64,000 nucleotides of DNA, from positions 1,239,911 to 1,303,910 of the forward strand of contig CM007320.1 in NCBI GenBank assembly GCA_000333855.2, written 5' to 3'. The stretch comes from Endotrypanum monterogeii. Taxonomy: Eukaryota > Euglenozoa > Kinetoplastea > Trypanosomatida > Trypanosomatidae. Below, piece by piece: positions 61,788 through 64,000 of the stretch (position 1 is its first letter; each line of letters opens with the position of its first letter). The notes under the pieces are model-generated. The model saw only the letters and a program-made list of their open reading frames with translations. It had not been told where the DNA came from and did no database searches. The position numbers and the translations under genes are program-made.

Positions 61788-63734
61788 CTCGAATGTGTGT
61801 GTGTGTGTGTGTTTGTCGAGAGAGAAGGGTTGAAGGGGACAACGGTGGCGACGTGTTGGCAAAAAAGTGAACAGGTGCACACGCTTCTGTCGGCAGGAAA
61901 GCAAACCACAGATTACCGTAGGGAAAGGGGAGGAAGGGTAAGGTTGAGTGAAGGTCACTTACAGGTGAGTGGGATACTTGATAGAGGTGTAGTGGCAAAT
62001 ACATGAGTACTGAATCAAAAAAGGGGGCCTGTACGCTTTCTGAATTTGTATTACACGTGGCGGTGGTGTGTAGTTGGGGGGGGGGGGCAGAGAAAAAGCT
62101 GCCCTACACTCCCACGATATGTGGGTAGGTGCAGTCAGACGCAGATTTCTGTTCACTCATTCTGCCATTTCGCAGTACTGAAATGGAACATGTACTAGAT
62201 CTGTGAGTATATATATATATATATATATATAATGTGTAGCTAGTCTGAATCAACCACCTCTCTGCTTGATGAGTCTGCCCCCCTGTGAAAACATATTTTT
62301 TTCTTTTTTTTCCCTACTGGAACTGGAGCCTCATCACATTAATGCGATCCCTCCGTTTCTCTCTCTCTTCCTCGGGCATGTGTGTGTGTGCGAGCATGTG
62401 CACGCGTATCTTGCACCCTGTACGCCAGTGCACGAGACATGAGCAACGGTCTACTCAGAATCACAATTAACGCACTGAGCCATGTCAATGAATATGGACG
62501 CGAGCGAGCGCACATCAAGACAAGTGTCCCCGTTATGTCCCATGAATGACACGTTGAGTGAAGAGAGGGAGAGAAAGTAGTGGAGGTGCTACGTGGGTAC
62601 CACGCCCGGAGTTGCCAGCTCCTCATTCCTGCACTGCCCATGTGATCACGAGGTGCCCGTGCTAATGTGAGCGTAGCTTTTCTTGCCCACGTGACTAGCT
62701 AACAATGACCCCGCAACTACTCCTCCTCCTACCCCCTGTCCACAAGGGTGCGAAATCGATGGGGGGAGCACATCACCACGCATCGAATGGCCTTCTTCCT
62801 CGGCCGTGTTGTCCCTGTGCTGTACAACGTAAGTGGCAGGACTTCATACTATATTTCAGACTTGCATCTGAGACTACCTTACGTGGCACCAGGAACAGGG
62901 GTGGACACACGTTACAGGTGCATCTACACCATCATCTCAACATGGTATCTGACAGAAACGCTACCCGTCTTCCTTGCAGCTCACCGCGTTGCCACTGATG
63001 TCGCGCTAGCTGTCCTCATGGTGCATCCTCCAGGGTGACACAGTCATCCCCACCAGAAGGGCAGTGGTGTGTCGGAAAGAAATGCGAATTGTTCAGAGAC
63101 TGCGCCCCCCCCCCCTCACCTCATCTTTCGTGTCGGGTGCAAATGTGTTCGCGGTAGCAGGTGGGCCACAACGCAGTGCCATTCGGGGATCCGACCACCG
63201 ACGTTAGGAGCGGTCAGTTTCTTAGATTATAGAACGTCGTGGATGAGAGTGATCCAGTCGCCAGCGGTGGTGGTGTGACTGTGACAGATGAAGGTAGAGA
63301 GGTCTGCAGCCTCTGCGCTGAGTCGGTGTTGAGCTCTCCCCCCTCCCCCCCCATTATCCATCCGGGTGTAGGGGTAGGCGAGGAACATCCAAAGGGGCCG
63401 AATCGTTCAGCTGACGACCACAAGGCAAAGATGTGGACGATTTTAAAAAAAAATGTTCATATACGCAAAGCTGGCATCGGAGTCAGCCGAGGTGGAAGCA
63501 ACAGCGGGGCACAGAGAAGGGATGGGGAGGTGGGAGAGGACAGGCGAAACGCCAAAGGTAACCTCCTCCGCGTGCAACCTCACAGGAAGATATTCACCAG
63601 CCAACCCAACAACAACAAAAAATAGCCACCGCCAAACCTCTGACACCATCAAGAACGAGAAAAAGATTCGCCGTCCTTCCCTCCCGCCCTCTCCACACAG
63701 CCTTCGGTCAAGCGTACACGTAAGAAACGCCCTA
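61788..63734. other. Intergenic, 1.9 kb
   Basis: No gene is supported on either strand. It holds (GT)n about 61795-61812 in the eL22 leader, pyrimidine-rich coding-strand tracts at 61816-61840 and 61917-61945, G run about 62075-62087, (AT)n about 62204-62231 and C runs near 63106-63116. Confidence 0.65.
62204..62231. repeat. (AT)n microsatellite
   Basis: About 13 AT units in the spacer upstream of eL22. Confidence 0.93.
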
Positions 63735-64000
63735 TCATGCAGCATCGACATCTTCGTCTGATACTTCCTCGGGCAACGCCATCTCCGCACTCTCATCACC
63801 GGGAGCGCCGTCGGCCCCCTGCGGGGTAGCTCCACTCAGCAGCTGGTTGAGGAAGACCTCCAGGTCCTTGTCCACCGAGCCACCGGCGCTATCGACATTT
63901 TTCCGCCCCGAAGCAGGCCGGAGGGGTTCGGGTTATGACCTGGCTGGATGAACCAGCGGTAGTATTCGTCGTCGTAGATCTTCTCCTGCTGTGTCGCTAT
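63735..64000 (-). CDS. C-terminal end of an unrecognised gene, with an apparent frameshift
   Basis: The frame entering from the right edge reads IATQQEKIYDDEYYRWFIQP and is the only open one there, but it hits a stop soon after position 63870. A second frame, open from about 63933, reads through RPASGRKNVDSAGG and DKDLEVFLNQLLSGA to an acidic end (PEEVSDEDVDAA) and a TGA at 63735-63737. Composition and codon use of both parts look coding, so this is probably one protein end broken by a single missing base between about 63870 and 63935. That stretch has short C and A runs, and homopolymer errors are evident elsewhere in this assembly. A real pseudogene cannot be excluded. Family unknown. Confidence 0.6.

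Overview
The window is nuclear DNA of a trypanosomatid protozoan, most likely of the Leishmania/Leptomonas/Crithidia side of the family. The evidence is that all 26 supported genes are intronless and lie on the minus strand. They are spaced like a polycistronic directional gene cluster. Several starts are preceded by a polypyrimidine tract and a first AG, the arrangement used for spliced-leader trans-splicing. Flanks are long (0.6 to 3.7 kb) and full of microsatellites and homopolymers, and several encoded families are typical of trypanosomatids (receptor-type adenylate cyclase, tubulin cofactor C, CFAP161). No strand switch, tRNA, rRNA, CRISPR array or intact transposon was seen. I cannot name the species.

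Transcription runs from right (64000) to left (1). In that order the genes are: the 3' end of an unrecognised gene with an apparent frameshift (63735-64000), ribosomal protein eL22, a mitoribosomal bL20-like protein, a CCZ1-like Rab7-GEF subunit, a two-TM receptor with a duplicated Cache-like ectodomain and no enzyme domain, a two-TM protein with a dilysine tail, a GMC flavoprotein with altered active-site residues, a long coiled-coil protein, 14-3-3, topoisomerase III, a zinc-knuckle/NYN nuclease fusion, a 111-residue unknown, a receptor-type adenylate cyclase, a ZNG1/CobW zinc-transfer GTPase, tubulin cofactor C, an ArfGAP, a 252-residue unknown, a divergent cyclophilin, a CFAP161/EF-hand axonemal protein, a TFIIH p62/TFB1 homologue, a 132-residue membrane protein, V-ATPase subunit E, a small zinc-ribbon protein, an acidic-repeat thioredoxin-fold protein, the lipoyl-pathway octanoyltransferase LipB and the N-terminal half of fibrillarin.

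As is usual in these organisms, neighbours share a transcript rather than a pathway. Themes do recur: membrane traffic (ArfGAP, CCZ1, V-ATPase E), flagellum and tubulin (CFAP161, TBCC, perhaps the thioredoxin-fold and coiled-coil proteins), surface signalling (adenylate cyclase, Cache-like receptor), mitochondrion (LipB, bL20m, cyclophilin) and nucleic acids (fibrillarin, TFB1, TOP3, CCHC-NYN).

There are two assembly caveats. Ten Ns at 31466-31475 are flanked by two near-identical copies of about 492 bp, differing only in two homopolymer lengths, which looks like an unmerged contig overlap. The frameshift near 63870-63935 is also in a homopolymer-rich stretch. One-base homopolymer errors are therefore likely elsewhere too.

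The most interesting biology is the tandem-Cache receptor, the ten-knuckle CCHC-NYN fusion, the GMC protein lacking both usual catalytic positions and the ZNG1 GTPase that keeps a CPEL client-binding motif.
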